This document shows, one piece after another, positions 48,308-55,607 of a stretch of DNA of 64,000 nt (its first letter is position 1; each line of letters opens with the position of its first letter). Source of the DNA: Paraflavitalea pollutisoli (GTDB lineage: Bacteria > Bacteroidota > Bacteroidia > Chitinophagales > Chitinophagaceae); contig NZ_JARKMX010000006.1 in the NCBI RefSeq assembly GCF_029360705.1, positions 62,001 to 126,000 of the forward strand, written 5' to 3'. The translations under genes were made by a program, and so were the position numbers. Under the pieces are notes generated by a model, which ran no database searches, was not told the origin of the DNA, and saw only the letters and a list, made by a program, of their open reading frames with translations.

Positions 48308-49324
48308 ATGAAAGGAACCGTATTTTGTTTTGGAGAACTCCTGCTGCGCATGTCGCCCGTACTGAACCGGGAATGGATCAGAACGAACAGCATGCCGGTC
48401 TATATCGGAGGTGCCGAACTGAATGTTGCCACGGCACTGGCACGCTGGGGATTGCCCACGCAATACAGCACCGCCTTGCCCGACAACTACCTCTCCAAAG
48501 AGATCTGCGACGAGATCAATACCAAGAAGATCGATACGTCTACCGTCAACTTCTCCGGAAGCAGGGTAGGGGTCTACTACCTGCCACAGGGAGCCGATCT
48601 TAAAAATGCGGGCGTGATCTATGACCGCGCTTACTCTTCCTTTGGTTCGTTACAGCCTGGCATGATCGATTGGGACGAGGTATTGAAAGATGCCACCTGG
48701 TTCCATTTCAGTGCGATCAGCCCTGCCTTGAATGAGAATGTAGTAGCCGTATGCAAAGAGGGAGCAGCAGCAGCGGCCGCCAAAGGCATTACGGTCTCTA
48801 TCGACCTCAATTACCGGGCAAAGCTGTGGCAATACGGCAAGAAGCCGGTGGAGATCATGCCGGAACTGGCGCCCTATTGCGACGTGATCATGGGTAATAT
48901 CTGGGCGGCCAATAGTCTGCTCGGCATTCCTGTAGATCCCAACATACACATCGAGAACAAGAAAGAAGAACTGTTGCAACACGCGATCACGACTTCTGAA
49001 ACAATACAAAAACAATATCCCAAGTGCAAGGTGGTGGCCAATACCTTCCGCTTTGATCAGGGCGATGGTGGCATCCTGTATTATGCAGCCCTCTATACCG
49101 GAGGAAAACTGTACCATAGTGCGGAGCTCACGGCGGCTAAGATCATCGACAAGGTAGGTAGTGGAGACTGTTTCATGGCTGGACTCATCTACGGACTGTA
49201 CAATGAACAGCCTGCCCAGCAGGTGATCGATGTGGCAGCGCAGGCGGCTTTCGGCAAGCTCATGGAAAAGGGCGATGCTACCAACCAGGAAATGTCTGCC
49301 ATCCTGGCACAACTCAAGAAATAA
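48308..49324 (+). CDS. kdgK: 2-keto-3-deoxygluconate kinase (PfkB family)
   Basis: A 338-residue ribokinase-family sugar kinase that phosphorylates 2-keto-3-deoxygluconate to KDPG. The N-terminal FGELLLRMSPV, sugar-binding YIGGAELNVATALARWG, and the C-terminal ATP/catalytic motif DKVGSGDCFMAGLIYGL (catalytic Asp) are all seen. It is 5 bp ahead of kdgA and so directly coupled to the aldolase that uses its product. Confidence 0.93.
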   Translation: MKGTVFCFGELLLRMSPVLNREWIRTNSMPVYIGGAELNVATALARWGLPTQYSTALPDNYLSKEICDEINTKKIDTSTVNFSGSRVGVYYLPQGADLKNAGVIYDRAYSSFGSLQPGMIDWDEVLKDATWFHFSAISPALNENVVAVCKEGAAAAAAKGITVSIDLNYRAKLWQYGKKPVEIMPELAPYCDVIMGNIWAANSLLGIPVDPNIHIENKKEELLQHAITTSETIQKQYPKCKVVANTFRFDQGDGGILYYAALYTGGKLYHSAELTAAKIIDKVGSGDCFMAGLIYGLYNEQPAQQVIDVAAQAAFGKLMEKGDATNQEMSAILAQLKK

Positions 49325-49329
49325 CCAAC

Positions 49330-49986
49330 ATGAACGCGATCATTACCAAAATAGCGGAACAGGGCGTATTGCCACTCTACTTTCATCCAGATGCTACCGT
49401 GAGCGTAGAAGTGCTGAAGGCCTTGTATGCAGCAGGTATCCGGGCGGTAGAGTATACCAACAGAGGGGAAGAAGCCCTGGAGAATTTCAAATTGCTGAAA
49501 GATACCCGCGACCAGGAGTTGCCCGAAATGCTCTTGGGTATTGGCACCATCAAACGCAAGAAAGAAGCCAAGGCCTTTATCAAAGCGGGGGCCGATTTCA
49601 TTATAGCGCCAGGCATCATCGAAGAAGTGGCCGAGGCCGTACACAAAGAAGAAATGCTGTGGATACCGGGTTGTATGACCCCTTCCGAGATCATCCGTGC
49701 CGAAGAAGCCGGCGCTAAAATGGTGAAACTGTTTCCCGGCAACCTGCTCGGACCTGGCTTCGTAAGCGCCATCAAAGAACTGTTTCCCGGCATCAGCTTC
49801 ATGCCCACCGGTGGCGTAGAGGTAAGCAAAGAGAACCTGGCCGGTTGGTTCAAATCGGGGGTAGTAGCCGTCGGTATGGGCAGCAAACTCATCACCAAAG
49901 AGATTCTGGAAAAGAAAGACTACGCAACATTGGTGAGCAAAACCCAGGAAGCCATTGCCTTGGTAAACGAAGTACGGGGAAAATAA
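49330..49986 (+). CDS. kdgA: KDPG / 4-hydroxy-2-oxoglutarate aldolase
   Basis: A 218-residue class I aldolase (eda/kdgA family) that splits KDPG into pyruvate and glyceraldehyde-3-phosphate. Motifs are GIRAVEYTNRGEEAL (general-base Glu region), LLGIGTIKRKKEAKAFIKAGADFIIAPG, GCMTPSEIIRAEEAGAKMVKLFPGNL (Schiff-base Lys) and FMPTGGVEVSKENL. It completes the pathway from pectin to glycolysis. Confidence 0.94.
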   Translation: MNAIITKIAEQGVLPLYFHPDATVSVEVLKALYAAGIRAVEYTNRGEEALENFKLLKDTRDQELPEMLLGIGTIKRKKEAKAFIKAGADFIIAPGIIEEVAEAVHKEEMLWIPGCMTPSEIIRAEEAGAKMVKLFPGNLLGPGFVSAIKELFPGISFMPTGGVEVSKENLAGWFKSGVVAVGMGSKLITKEILEKKDYATLVSKTQEAIALVNEVRGK

Positions 49987-50079
49987 AGCAGCCGTATGCT
50001 GCAGGCTGTAATGGCGGCAGACAACGGTTGACATTGCCCCGCCCATTATAAACCCGACCATCAACAAAAAATAACGATC

Positions 50080-51648
50080 ATGCACCAAGCCATAGGCAAA
50101 TACAGGTGGACAATTTGCGGCCTGTTATTCTTCGCTACCACGGTCAACTACCTCGACCGACAGGTATTGAGTCTCCTGCAACCAAGATTGGAGGAACTGT
50201 TTAGCTGGTCGAGCAGCGACTATGCGAATATTGCAGCCGTCTTTCAGTTTACCTACGCCATCTTCATGTTATTTGCCGGCCGCATCATCGACAAGCTGGG
50301 CACCAAAAAAGGGTATGCCTGGGCCATCGTGATCTGGTCGATTGGTGCGATCATTCACTCGCAGGCTGAGCCCATCGGTAAAACCGTAGGTGCCCTCGTA
50401 GGTGCTGCCGGTGCTTTCTCTGTGATCGGATTCATGGTATGTCGCGCGGTACTGGCATTGGGCGAAGCGGGTAACTTCCCCGCTGCGATCAAAGCGACTG
50501 CTGATTATTTTCCCAAAAAAGAACGTTCACTCGCTACCGGGATCTTTAACTCCGGTGCGAATGTAGGAGCGATATTGGCACCGCTTACTGTACCCTGGAT
50601 CGCAGATCATTGGGGATGGGGCGCTGCGTTTGAGATCATTGGTGCGATTGGATTCATCTGGTTGCTCTTCTGGTGGTTGTTCTATGAAAAACCCGAGAAG
50701 CAAAAAAGACTGTCTGCTGCTGAGCTGGCCTATATTAAATCGGATGATGAAGAAAAGACAGCTACACCTGCTGTAGACGGCAAAGAAAAAGTGTCCTGGT
50801 TCAAATTGTTGACGTACCGTCAGACCTGGGCATTTGCGATTGGTAAATTCTCTACGGATGGTATCTGGTGGTTCTTCCTGTTCTGGTTGCCAGCTTACCT
50901 AAAAGCACAATACGGCATGACCGGTGATGCCATTCAAATACCACTGGCTGTATGTTACACGTTCGCCATGATTGGTAGTATCTCCGGTGGTTGGTTCCCG
51001 ATGTACTTTATGAAGAAGGGCTACCAGGCGTATGATGGTCGTATGCGCGCCATGTTGTTGATCGCCATCTTCCCGCTGGCGGTATTGGCAGCACAGCCGC
51101 TGGGGTATATTAGTTTCTGGGTGCCGGTGTTCTTTATCGGTATCGGTACAGGTGCACACCAGGCCTGGAGTGCCAATATTTTTACAACGGTATCCGACAT
51201 GTTCCCCAAGAAAGCAGTGGGTTCGGTAGTAGGTATCGGTGGTATGGCCGGCGGCTTGGGTGGTGTACTCGTTACCAAGATCGGTGGCTGGTTGTTTGAT
51301 GCCTATGGTTCTACCGGTGTGGCCAATTCCTGGGCCGCCGCCAGGGCAGCAGGCTTGGGCGAGTATGTGGACAAAGTGCAATCCATGAGCTTGGTAACGA
51401 AGTTTGGTGATGCAGTCGATATCAAGGTAAAAGCGTTGACCAATATTTCAAAAGACGTGGTAGAGCAGATCAAGGCGGTTGATCCGACGGCATTTGCCAA
51501 AGTGCTCGAGATTCAAAAGCCGCTGGTGCAAGCCGAAATGGGCACCGCTTATACGATAATGTTTACGATCTGTGCATTGGCTTATCTCTTCGCCTGGTTC
51601 ATCATGAAGAGTCTTGTTCCCAAATACAAACCGATTACTGACCTGTAA
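50080..51648 (+). CDS. exuT: MFS hexuronate transporter
   Basis: Twelve-helix MFS permease of 522 residues, ACS-type (FATTVNYLDRQVLSLLQPRLEELF, RIIDKLGTKKGYAWAI, ALGEAGNFPAAIKATADYFPKKERSLATGIFNSGANVGAILAPLTVPWI in parts). The family carries D-galacturonate and D-glucuronate across the inner membrane with protons. It is about 80 residues longer than enteric ExuT, mainly from a soluble insert before the last helix (about residues 415-490, YVDKVQSMSLVTKFG...LEIQKPLVQAEMG). It ends the operon and is followed by a strong terminator. Confidence 0.9.
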   Translation: MHQAIGKYRWTICGLLFFATTVNYLDRQVLSLLQPRLEELFSWSSSDYANIAAVFQFTYAIFMLFAGRIIDKLGTKKGYAWAIVIWSIGAIIHSQAEPIGKTVGALVGAAGAFSVIGFMVCRAVLALGEAGNFPAAIKATADYFPKKERSLATGIFNSGANVGAILAPLTVPWIADHWGWGAAFEIIGAIGFIWLLFWWLFYEKPEKQKRLSAAELAYIKSDDEEKTATPAVDGKEKVSWFKLLTYRQTWAFAIGKFSTDGIWWFFLFWLPAYLKAQYGMTGDAIQIPLAVCYTFAMIGSISGGWFPMYFMKKGYQAYDGRMRAMLLIAIFPLAVLAAQPLGYISFWVPVFFIGIGTGAHQAWSANIFTTVSDMFPKKAVGSVVGIGGMAGGLGGVLVTKIGGWLFDAYGSTGVANSWAAARAAGLGEYVDKVQSMSLVTKFGDAVDIKVKALTNISKDVVEQIKAVDPTAFAKVLEIQKPLVQAEMGTAYTIMFTICALAYLFAWFIMKSLVPKYKPITDL

Positions 51649-51670
51649 GCACAGGTATAGATACAAAATA

Positions 51671-51706
51671 GCAAAAGGGCTGACCGGCAATGGTCAGCCC
51701 TTTTGC
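51671..51706 (+). terminator. Strong intrinsic terminator of the uronate operon
   Basis: GCAAAAGGGCTGACC (51671-51685) pairs perfectly over 15 bp with GGTCAGCCCTTTTGC (51692-51706), with a 6-nt loop and a TTTT within the 3' arm. It lies 23 bp past the exuT stop. Confidence 0.92.
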
Positions 51707-52165
51707 TTGAAACAGGGGTACAGTAACTAGAATTTGACGATTGCGTGTTCCCAATTCACCGCCTGTTGTAGCCAGGAATAACTTGTATTGTAAGGCTTGT
51801 AATCGTACATTTGAATGCCAACCTGGCAGCATTTTTGCGCTTTATTAGAATCGACCAGCTCCACCACCAATGAGCCTAATTGCCACAAAAACTGGAATTA
51901 AGTTCAGTTTTTAGAAACTGATAGCCAGATAATAGCTCTCCAATAGCGCCCTCCGTCCAAACTAACACACCTTTATCGAGACCTTATAGAGACCTTATAG
52001 GGACCTTATAGAGACCTTATGGAGACCCGAGCAGTAAGTAAGCCCATATCAGACCAATACCAGACCCTGATCAGGTACTGGTCTGGCCCTGGTCAACAAA
52101 TGGTCATTAGACAGGACATCCTCTTCAGCTGCCACTCCGGCAGTGTCATCCACGCCATCATCTAC
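51707..52165. other. Non-coding gap with 11-bp tandem repeat
   Basis: No convincing gene lies between the exuT terminator and the SMR gene. The left half is AT-rich and featureless. The right half holds the tandem repeat at 51978-52027, followed by an imperfect palindrome around CCAGACC (52062-52068) and GGTCTGG (52080-52086). Confidence 0.6.
51978..52027. repeat. 11-bp tandem repeat, GAGACCTTATA x 4.5
   Basis: Four consecutive units (GAGACCTTATA, GAGACCTTATA, GGGACCTTATA, GAGACCTTATG) plus a partial GAGACC follow one another without spacers. The 11-bp period is close to one helical turn, so the units would face the same DNA side. Confidence 0.85.
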
Positions 52166-52483
52166 TTACTTCGACACCACCTTCAGGCCCACGATCGAGC
52201 CGATCAGCAGGAAGATGAACAACATACGCCAGAAATCGGCGGGTTCTTTATACAAAGCAATACCCATGATCACGGTACCCACCGCGCCGATACCCGTCCA
52301 CACAGCGTAAGCCGTACCGATCGGGATGGACTGGATAGCTTTATTGAGCAGCAGAAAACTCAGCGTAATACAGAGAAAAAAGGCGCCTGACCATTTCCAG
52401 TTGGTGAAGTTGTTCGACAACTTCAAACAGGTCGTAAAGCCCACCTCAAATAAACCCGCAATGATTAGAATGATCCATGCCAT
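52166..52483 (-). CDS. sugE: SMR-family exporter, SugE/Gdx-like
   Basis: A 105-residue four-helix small multidrug resistance protein. MAWIILIIAGLFEV aligns with the SugE N-terminus, with the essential Glu at position 13. IPIGTAYAVWTGIGAVGTVIMGIAL is the SMR signature helix. The SugE/Gdx branch exports guanidinium; polyaromatic cation export (EmrE-like) is the alternative. A Crp/Fnr-type regulator lies 79 bp upstream on the same strand. Confidence 0.88.
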   Translation of the reverse strand: MAWIILIIAGLFEVGFTTCLKLSNNFTNWKWSGAFFLCITLSFLLLNKAIQSIPIGTAYAVWTGIGAVGTVIMGIALYKEPADFWRMLFIFLLIGSIVGLKVVSK

Positions 52484-52562
52484 AACCTTCCGATTTAGTC
52501 CGCAAAGCTCGGTGGAAGGGAGGACCTATTTTTTAACCTATGTTAAAAAAGGAAAGCGCAGG

Positions 52563-53141
52563 CTACCGCAATTCCGCACGTATGCGGCTGAGTGTCACCT
52601 GCGATACGCCCAGGTAAGAGGCGATATGGCCCAACTGCACCCGCTGGATCAGCGCGGGATTGGTCTCCAGCAGGTTTTTATATCGCTCGATGGCAGATTG
52701 AAATTGAAGGCCAATAAAGCAGGATTCCGTTTTGATCAGCTCATGTTCCGCCAACCGTCGTCCCCAATTGGCCAGCTCGATCTGCGTATCAAACAGCTGA
52801 CGGATCGCTTTGTAGGAAATACTGTACAGCAACGAATCTTCCAGCAACTCTACCGATTCATAGCCCGGCTTATCCGCCACATAACTATTGTAGGAGAAGA
52901 AAACATCCCCCTCGGCCCCAAACCAGAAAGTGATCTCCCGCTCATCGCGGTAACAAAAGGCACGGGCGATGCCTCGCTCGATGAAATACATCTTGTGCTC
53001 TACACGGCCCTCCCTGAGCAGCACGTGGTTTTTAGGATGCGATTCCTCCGTCAGCAGTGCCGTAAAATCTTGCAGCAGGTCCTCCGGCAACGCATACAAC
53101 TGTTGAATATGGGCAATGATGTTCTTCAGGGTGCTGGCCAT
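52563..53141 (-). CDS. Crp/Fnr-family regulator
   Basis: A 192-residue regulator with an N-terminal cyclic-nucleotide-binding-type jelly roll (HPKNHVLLREGRVEHKMYFIERGIARAFCYRDEREITFWFGAEGDVF in parts) and a C-terminal helix-turn-helix (LGHIASYLGVSQVTLSRIRAEL). The strict cAMP phosphate-binding motif is not obvious, so the ligand is unknown. Proteins of this short type in Bacteroidota commonly control a neighbouring exporter or dehydrogenase, here perhaps the SMR gene. Confidence 0.85.
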   Translation of the reverse strand: MASTLKNIIAHIQQLYALPEDLLQDFTALLTEESHPKNHVLLREGRVEHKMYFIERGIARAFCYRDEREITFWFGAEGDVFFSYNSYVADKPGYESVELLEDSLLYSISYKAIRQLFDTQIELANWGRRLAEHELIKTESCFIGLQFQSAIERYKNLLETNPALIQRVQLGHIASYLGVSQVTLSRIRAELR

Positions 53142-53235
53142 TTAATAGCTGCAAATTAGTACAATCGCAGATATGGCAAGCCGGTCAACCGATCGGTCAG
53201 CAAATCTAAGCAGTAACACCAGACAGTCTATCCCG

Positions 53236-53967
53236 CTATTTCTTTTTCATCGCCCACTGAATGCCACCAAGCAGGTGCTGCAGGTACAGGGTGTCTGTGG
53301 TAAACGACTCCGGGGTATGTCCGAGCTCGGTATAAAACGCCCGGCCGCCATCAAACTCATGGTACCAGGCCATGGGATGCTTCGTGCCCATGCGTGGGCC
53401 GGTATACGAGGTCTCGTCGATGGTGATCAACACCTGTACACTGTCCGATAGCCATTTGAAATTATACCACTCGTCTTTCCGTGTCCAGCGGGCAGGAAGG
53501 TGTTTGGTCGAGATATGTTTGTTGTCCACCACATCCAGCGAGGCTTCCTGGGTAGCCGGATGGCTTTTGAAATAGGCGCCCACCAGTCGGCCATACCAGG
53601 GCCAGTCATATTCCGTATCGGTAGCGGCATGTACACCTACAAAACCTCCCCCAGAACGGATGTACTGCTCAAAGGCAGCCTGTTGTGCCTCATCGAGGAT
53701 GTTACCGGTCGTATTCAGGAAGATCACTGCCTTGTATTGTTTCAGGTTGGCCGTATTGAAAACATTGGCATCCGTACTGGTGTCTACCCCAAACTTGTTT
53801 TCCTGTCCCAGCTTGATCACCGCGGCCTTGCCCTCTTCAATAGAGTTGTGGTGAAAGCCAGCAGTCTTGCAAAACACGAGGACCTTATTCTTTTGGGCTT
53901 GGGAAAAGGAGGTTACAAACAGCAGGCTGATCAATAAGCAGCAGGATAAACGAAGCATATGGCGCAT
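53236..53967 (-). CDS. Secreted ThuA-like domain protein
   Basis: A 243-residue protein with a signal peptide (MLRLSCCLLISLLFVTSFSQA) and a ThuA/class I amidotransferase-like fold: VLVFCKTAGFHHNSIEEGKAAV, YKAVIFLNTTGNILDEAQQAAFEQYIRSGGGFVGVHAATDTEYDWPWYGRLVGAYFKSHP in parts, and GRAFYTELGHTPESF. ThuA-like proteins are often found with sugar hydrolases or dehydrogenases in this phylum. The start is either Met1 or Met4. Confidence 0.85.
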   Translation of the reverse strand: MRHMLRLSCCLLISLLFVTSFSQAQKNKVLVFCKTAGFHHNSIEEGKAAVIKLGQENKFGVDTSTDANVFNTANLKQYKAVIFLNTTGNILDEAQQAAFEQYIRSGGGFVGVHAATDTEYDWPWYGRLVGAYFKSHPATQEASLDVVDNKHISTKHLPARWTRKDEWYNFKWLSDSVQVLITIDETSYTGPRMGTKHPMAWYHEFDGGRAFYTELGHTPESFTTDTLYLQHLLGGIQWAMKKK

Positions 53968-54269
53968 GGTTACAGGATCATTTGGTGAGGCTATGAAGCT
54001 AACGCAAAACCGTCAGCCGTCCGGTAGCCAACCGCATTTATTTTTCGGTTGATACAAAACACCCAACAGCAAACGGGCTCCCCTGCGAATATTTTTTCCG
54101 GTCAGCCACCACCCCGGTGCCGGTACGAAATTTTTTTCATGCCTGCCTTTCTCTCAATAGCTTGAAATACAATGCCTTTTTCAACTGGCACCCCGTTGGA
54201 TATAGTTCTGGCATCAGCCGGAAAGACAAAAACCGGAACAACACATTCTTCATTTTAAAACACTATGTT
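53968..54269. promoter_or_regulatory. Divergent promoter region before the acidic-leader genes
   Basis: The 302 bp between the ThuA-like gene and the first acidic-leader gene contain a sigma54-like sequence at 54186-54201 and two copies of GTCAGCC (in CCGTCAGCCGT near 54013 and CGGTCAGCCAC near 54101) that might be activator contacts. No coding sequence is convincing. Confidence 0.45.
54186..54201 (+). promoter_or_regulatory. Sigma54-like -24/-12 promoter
   Basis: TGGCACCCCGTTGGAT has a complete -24 element (TGGCAC) at the right distance from a partial -12 element: the invariant G at -13 is kept, but the usual GC is GA. Transcription would begin near 54211, leaving a leader of about 60 nt before the ATG at 54270. 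A sigma54-type activator is encoded at the end of the same cluster. The -12 mismatch keeps the call tentative. Confidence 0.4.
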
Positions 54270-54998
54270 ATGCACAATCTTGATCGCACTACCAATGAGT
54301 ATGAATTCAACAATGAATTCGAATATGAAGGAGAAGGAGAATTCGAGTTTGAATTCGAGGGAGAAGGAGAATTCGAATTTGAAGGAGAACTGGAAGGCGA
54401 AGCACTTGAACTGGAACTGGCCACTGAGTTACTCGAAGTGACCAATGAATACGAACTGGAACAATTCCTCGGCAACGTATTCAAGAAGATCGGCCGTGGC
54501 GTATCCAGCTTCGCCAAATCCCCCATCGGCAAAGGATTGTTGGGAGGTCTCAAATCCATCGCCAAGAAAGCATTACCCATCGCTGGTGGAGCCCTGGGCA
54601 ATCTTGTTGCACCTGGTGTTGGTGGTATGATCGGTAACAAGCTCGGCAGTTTTGCTTCCAGCATGTTTGAAATGGAGCTCGAAGGCCTCAGCAATGAAGA
54701 CCGCGAATTTGAAGTGGCCCGTCGTTTCGTACGCTTTGCGTCGGATGCTACCCGCCGTGCGACGTCTGCCGCCGCTGCTGGTGCACCACCCAGAGCAGCT
54801 GTAGGAAGCGCCCTCAAGCAAGCCGCTTACAACCATGCACCCGGTCTGTTGCGCAAACGTCGTGGTGGTGGCCGATACGGCGCACGCTCCATGGGCAGAC
54901 GCGGTTATGGTGGCGGTGGCTACGACAATGGCGGTGCAGAAGGAGCTACTGGCACCTGGGTACGTGATGGCAACAACATCATCGTGTACGGCGCCTGA
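54270..54998 (+). CDS. Acidic Glu/Phe-repeat protein A, unknown function
   Basis: A 242-residue protein that I do not assign to a named family. I start at ATG 54270, where the acidic leader begins; the upstream in-frame extension is of ordinary intergenic composition. Residues 10-62 are an almost pure Glu/Phe/Tyr/Gly leader (YEFNNEFEYEGEGEFEFEFE and onwards). FLGN follows at 66-69, then a Gly-rich hydrophobic core at 84-130 (KGLLGGLKSIAKKALPIAGG, GVGGMIGNKLGSF) with glycine-zipper spacing, a helical part, an Arg/Gly-rich stretch (LLRKRRGGGRYGARSMGRRG) and a tail GTWVRDGNNIIVYGA. There is no signal peptide. It opens a seven-gene cluster with a paralogue next door. Membrane-active peptide, scaffold or secreted carrier are all possible. 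Confidence 0.8.
   Translation: MHNLDRTTNEYEFNNEFEYEGEGEFEFEFEGEGEFEFEGELEGEALELELATELLEVTNEYELEQFLGNVFKKIGRGVSSFAKSPIGKGLLGGLKSIAKKALPIAGGALGNLVAPGVGGMIGNKLGSFASSMFEMELEGLSNEDREFEVARRFVRFASDATRRATSAAAAGAPPRAAVGSALKQAAYNHAPGLLRKRRGGGRYGARSMGRRGYGGGGYDNGGAEGATGTWVRDGNNIIVYGA
54330..54383 (+). repeat. 30-bp in-frame tandem repeat in the acidic leader
   Basis: GGAGAAGGAGAATTCGAG at 54330 recurs at 54360 with a single base change, and the match runs 24 bp (54330-54353 and 54360-54383). The 30-bp period encodes a ten-residue Glu/Phe/Gly unit. Such repeats can expand or contract by slippage without a frameshift. Confidence 0.8.
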
Positions 54999-55043
54999 TT
55001 ACCGCAGGTCAAAACCATTCACCACACCTTAAAACTGATCTAC

Positions 55044-55607
55044 ATGAGCAGCTTATATGAATATGAGTTCAACAATGAATTCGAATACGAAGGAGAAGGG
55101 GAACTCAACGAACTCTTATCGGTCTCCAACGAGGGCGAGTTCGAAAACTTCCTCGGTAACATCTTCAATGCCGCCAAACGGCTCTACAATTCACCGCAAG
55201 GGCAGGCCGTCAAGAAGGACTTCGTGGCCGGCGCCAAAAGCTTCGGTAAGAAAATGCTGCCCAGTGTGGGGCGCAACCTGGGATCTTATATCGGTGGCAA
55301 TACCGGCGGTAAGGTAGGTGGCGCACTTGCCAATGCAGCCAGCAACTGGCTCTTTGGAGAAGTAGGAGAATTGGAGGCTGTCGACTACCTGCGCGTGGTT
55401 AAAAAGGCCGCCAAATACCTCAACAAAGCCATCGCCGAAGGTGCCAGTGGCGAGCCTCGCCAGTTGGTCACACAGGCCATCAACCAGGCAGCAAGGCCCA
55501 TACTTTCCAAACGCCGCTCTCGCGGAGGATATAGCCGCATTTCATCCAAAAACAAGGGAACATGGTTCAGACAAGGCAATCAGCTGGTCCTGCAGAACGC
55601 GATCTGA
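55044..55607 (+). CDS. Acidic Glu/Phe-repeat protein B, paralogue of A
   Basis: A 187-residue shorter paralogue. Residues 5-20 (YEYEFNNEFEYEGEGE) are nearly identical to the leader of protein A, also at DNA level, so the pair arose by recent duplication or gene conversion. The same order follows: FLGN (36-39), a Gly-rich core (65-98, SVGRNLGSYIGGNTGGKVGG), an amphipathic segment (YLRVVKKAAKYLNKAI), a basic KRRSRGGYSR stretch and a tail GTWFRQGNQLVLQNAI. No signal peptide or Cys. Its last 46 bases overlap the protease-like gene in another frame. Confidence 0.8.
   Translation: MSSLYEYEFNNEFEYEGEGELNELLSVSNEGEFENFLGNIFNAAKRLYNSPQGQAVKKDFVAGAKSFGKKMLPSVGRNLGSYIGGNTGGKVGGALANAASNWLFGEVGELEAVDYLRVVKKAAKYLNKAIAEGASGEPRQLVTQAINQAARPILSKRRSRGGYSRISSKNKGTWFRQGNQLVLQNAI

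Noticed and set aside
52019-53159. Two plus-strand frames opposite the SMR and Crp/Fnr genes
   Set aside because: The minus-strand proteins match known families; these frames show no recognisable features and one begins inside the 11-bp repeat.
54300-54392. Possible CRISPR or VNTR array in the Glu/Phe repeat DNA
   Set aside because: The repeats are in-frame, coding and without spacers; there are no cas genes.
54270-55607. Double-glycine bacteriocin leader in the acidic proteins
   Set aside because: The leaders are too long, lack the GG/GA cleavage site with the LSxxEL pattern, and no ABC transporter with a C39 peptidase is nearby.
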